From Rhodospirillaceae bacterium (GTDB taxonomy: Bacteria > Pseudomonadota > Alphaproteobacteria > GCA-2731375): a DNA stretch of 64,000 bases. The notes under the pieces were generated by a model. It was not told the DNA's origin, did no database searches, and worked only from the letters and a program-made list of their open reading frames with translations. How positions within the stretch are numbered: position 1 is the stretch's first letter; every line of letters starts with the position of its first letter. Where the stretch lies: the NCBI GenBank assembly GCA_018660265.1, contig JABJKS010000051.1, positions 124,001 to 188,000 on the forward strand, written 5' to 3'. The translations under genes were made by a program, and so were the position numbers. Of this stretch, positions 62,132 through 64,000 are shown piece after piece.

Positions 62132-63286
62132 CTAGTTGCGCATGATGGCAACGGCACCATCACCCATATCGCCGTAACCGGTGACCAAACCAATTTCGGC
62201 ATTGGCCACCTGGGCCTTGCCGCCGGTGCCGCGCAACTGTTTCACCAGTTCGCAGACATGGTTCATGCCCACCATGTGGGCTTGGGAAAGCAGGCCGCCA
62301 TGGGTGTTGATGGGCAATTCACCGCCCAGGGCAATACGCCCGTTGGAAATGAAATCGCCGCCTTCGCCTTTTTTGCAGAAGCCAAGGTCTTCCAGCTGGC
62401 ACATCACAATATATGTGAAGCAGTCATAGATCTCGGCCACATCAATATCGTTGCGGTCGATGCCTGCCATGTTGAAGGCCCGTGGCGCGGCCTTGGCCGT
62501 GCCGAGGGTCATCATGTCTGGGCGTTGGGTGATGGCGGAGGGTGAATCGGGATGTCCTTCGCCCACGCCCATGATGTAGATGGGCTTTTGCGACAGATCT
62601 TTCGCCCGCTCCGTGCTGGAGACAATAATGGCTGTGGCGCCGTCGCTTTCCAGGCAGCAATCAAACAGGCGCAGGGGATCTGAAATCATGCGGGAGTTTT
62701 GATGATCCTCAATCGTCATGGGCGACGTCATAATGGCATTGCCGTTCAGAATGGCATTGGCCCGGGTGCTGACGGCAATTTCGGCCAGTTGCTCCGATTT
62801 GGTGCCATACAACTCCATATGCCGGCGCGCCATGTGGGCATACAGCTGTGCCGGTGCAATGTTGCCGGACGGCATTTCGAATTCACCGATAATACGGAAT
62901 TGCGGCATTTCCCCGGCGCGGGCCCCAATGCAGGTACCGGACGAACCGTTGCGCCCGACAATCAGCAGGACATGATTGCAAACGCCCGCCGCAATGGCCG
63001 TCACCGCAGCCTGGATCGCCGCGACGGAACTGGCTCCGCCCAAAGGTGTGATCGCGGAATAGCGTAGATCCTCAATGCCAAGGTTGGTAATGAATTCTTC
63101 TGCCACCACTTCCATATTGCCGTAGGGAATGATCCCATCAATGTCATTCGGCGTCAGCCCGGCATCATTGATTGCCTTAAGGGCAGCTTCCATTTCCATG
63201 GAAACCACTGATCTGCCAGAATTCCTCGAATATTCAGTTTCACCAATCCCAGTGACAGCACATTTGTCTTTCAGGCCTGACATCAT
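62132..63286 (-). CDS. Thiolase-like (SCPx/Ltp2 type) protein, probable retro-aldolase, 384 aa
   Basis: Thiolase fold, with PLGGASSVAAIQAAVTAIAA where classical thiolases have the nucleophilic Cys (usual CxSG); here it is Ala-Ser, so the nucleophile is missing. C-terminal INTHGGLLSQAHMVGMNHVC keeps a His. This combination and the DUF35 partner resemble Ltp2-type aldolases that remove a steroid side chain by retro-aldol cleavage (inference by family). The ribosome site tttggagaaat fits the ATG at 63286. It heads the minus-strand operon thiolase-like / DUF35 / SDR. Confidence 0.85.
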   Translation of the reverse strand: MMSGLKDKCAVTGIGETEYSRNSGRSVVSMEMEAALKAINDAGLTPNDIDGIIPYGNMEVVAEEFITNLGIEDLRYSAITPLGGASSVAAIQAAVTAIAAGVCNHVLLIVGRNGSSGTCIGARAGEMPQFRIIGEFEMPSGNIAPAQLYAHMARRHMELYGTKSEQLAEIAVSTRANAILNGNAIMTSPMTIEDHQNSRMISDPLRLFDCCLESDGATAIIVSSTERAKDLSQKPIYIMGVGEGHPDSPSAITQRPDMMTLGTAKAAPRAFNMAGIDRNDIDVAEIYDCFTYIVMCQLEDLGFCKKGEGGDFISNGRIALGGELPINTHGGLLSQAHMVGMNHVCELVKQLRGTGGKAQVANAEIGLVTGYGDMGDGAVAIMRN

Positions 63287-63633
63287 ATTTCTCCAAATTC
63301 AGTTCCACGATCACTTTGTCCCCATTATCCCGCACATTTTGTAGCTTCGCCAGCAAATTACGATGTGCGGCGCTGGACTTCCCCTATGACCCGGCGTTAT
63401 AAGGACGCCGTCGTCATGATGGCGATGAAAAGGGAAGCTTGTCGTGATCCAGTCTGTGGATATCTATCTGCGAATTATCACCTTGCCGGGGTTATGTACC
63501 GGTGAGCGGTGTGCCGGCGTTGCCTGCACAGCTCGATGTTGCGCCTGACCTAAGGCCGCTTCGCGCCAACTTAGCGAAAAATGGCGCACTATTAGAACAG
63601 CATCTGAAATTTATTCCGGCGGGGCCAATCCCG
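63287..63633. other. 347-base gap before cysS
   Basis: Divergent control region between the thiolase-like gene and cysS. It contains a small GGCGT/ACGCC inverted repeat (about 63393-63409) and no protein-like frame that I can support. The promoters of both units are presumably here but could not be placed. Confidence 0.4.
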
Positions 63634-64000
63634 ATGTCCAAATTATTGCAACTTCATAATACCGCGACCCGAAGCAAACAGACCTTCACGCCCATGCGCG
63701 AGGATGCGGTCGGTCTGTACGTCTGCGGCCCCACTGTCTATGACCTGGCCCACGTGGGCAATGCCCGTCCCGTGGTGGTATTCGACAGCTTCGTCCGCCT
63801 GCTGCGCCGCCTGTACGGCACGGTAACTTACGTTCGCAATATCACGGATATTGAGGACAAGATTATCGACAGGGCGCATGAATTGGGTGTCACCATTGCC
63901 GAGCTGACGGCGGACACAACGCAGGCCTTTCATGACGATATGGCCGCCCTTGGCGCACTGCCACCTGATCATGAACCGCGCGCGACGGAACATGTGGACG
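63634..64000 (+). CDS. cysS: Cysteinyl-tRNA synthetase, N-terminal part, cut by the right edge
   Basis: CysRS charges tRNA-Cys. The first 122 residues are here: [20 protein letters not shown], the zinc/HIGH region [20 protein letters not shown] and [20 protein letters not shown], all diagnostic. The Cys in YVCGPT is one of the zinc ligands. The KMSKS and C-terminal parts lie outside the window. It is divergent from the thiolase-like gene. Confidence 0.95.
   Translation, partial: MSKLLQLHNTATRSKQTFTPMREDAVGLYVCGPTVYDLAHVGNARPVVVFDSFVRLLRRLYGTVTYVRNITDIEDKIIDRAHELGVTIAELTADTTQAFHDDMAALGALPPDHEPRATEHVD

Noticed and set aside
62132-63286. Ordinary acetyl-CoA acetyltransferase
   Set aside because: The nucleophilic Cys is absent and the DUF35 partner points to the SCPx/Ltp2 group.
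1-64000. IS elements, prophage or integrative elements
   Set aside because: No transposase, terminal inverted repeats with target duplication, or repeated tRNA 3' end was seen; only a doubtful integrase scrap at 8816-8998.

Overview
The window is a gene-dense stretch of chromosome from an alphaproteobacterium, most likely of the Rhodospirillales or a relative (inference). The clues are the tRNA-Leu / tig / clpP / clpX / lon / hupB core block, a short glucose-6-phosphate isomerase, a DUF3035 lipoprotein after lspA, YbjN next to proC, a paired M16 peptidase operon, and a midA-type methyltransferase between lgt and pgeF. I saw no insertion sequence, prophage, CRISPR array or rRNA.

Layout. 1-2.1 kb: catabolic genes (enoyl-CoA hydratase cut by the left edge, luciferase-like monooxygenase, carboxymuconolactone-decarboxylase-like protein). 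2.2-9.5 kb: tRNA-Leu(UAG) and the protein quality-control block tig-clpP-clpX-lon, a gap with terminator-like hairpins and a possible integrase scrap, then HU. 9.6-16.7 kb: an acetyltransferase, a three-subunit molybdenum hydroxylase operon ending in a MoaD/ThiS-like sulfur carrier, and a pair of acyl-CoA dehydrogenases. 16.9-22.4 kb: a TPR/OGT-type glycosyltransferase, an RraA-like protein, an ABC-2 permease without an ATPase beside it, a DehI-like protein and a second luciferase-like oxidoreductase. 22.4-27.6 kb (minus strand): a peroxiredoxin-like gene with an in-frame UGA at its redox-cysteine position, HAD hydrolase, enolase-superfamily enzyme, pgeF, midA-like methyltransferase and lgt. 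27.7-42.5 kb: housekeeping genes (ubiK-like, ybjN-like, proC, ileS, lspA, lipoprotein, M16 pair, pgi, mutL, rsmD, rluB, tadA). 42.6-52.8 kb: an alpha/beta hydrolase, two large hybrid histidine kinases and a NIT-domain chemoreceptor. 53.2-57.5 kb: a 4-hydroxybenzoyl-CoA-reductase-type operon (hcrCAB order) with a palindromic operator, and a Rid-family gene broken by an amber codon. 57.5-64 kb: a soluble multi-PAS kinase, a MAPEG protein, an SDR / DUF35 / thiolase-like cluster, and the start of cysS.

The most notable observation is the probable selenoprotein at 22359-23006. A UGA replaces the first cysteine of the CPYC redox motif of an otherwise intact peroxiredoxin-like protein, and a SECIS-like hairpin follows it directly. 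Next is the minus-strand hcr operon, whose FAD subunit carries the cysteine loop for an extra [4Fe-4S] cluster, the mark of dearomatising 4-hydroxybenzoyl-CoA reductases. With the acyl-CoA dehydrogenases, hydratase, SDR, DUF35/thiolase-like pair and luciferase-like oxidoreductases, this suggests an organism that degrades aromatic and/or polycyclic carbon and carries several sensory systems. No one-component transcription factor is visible in the window.
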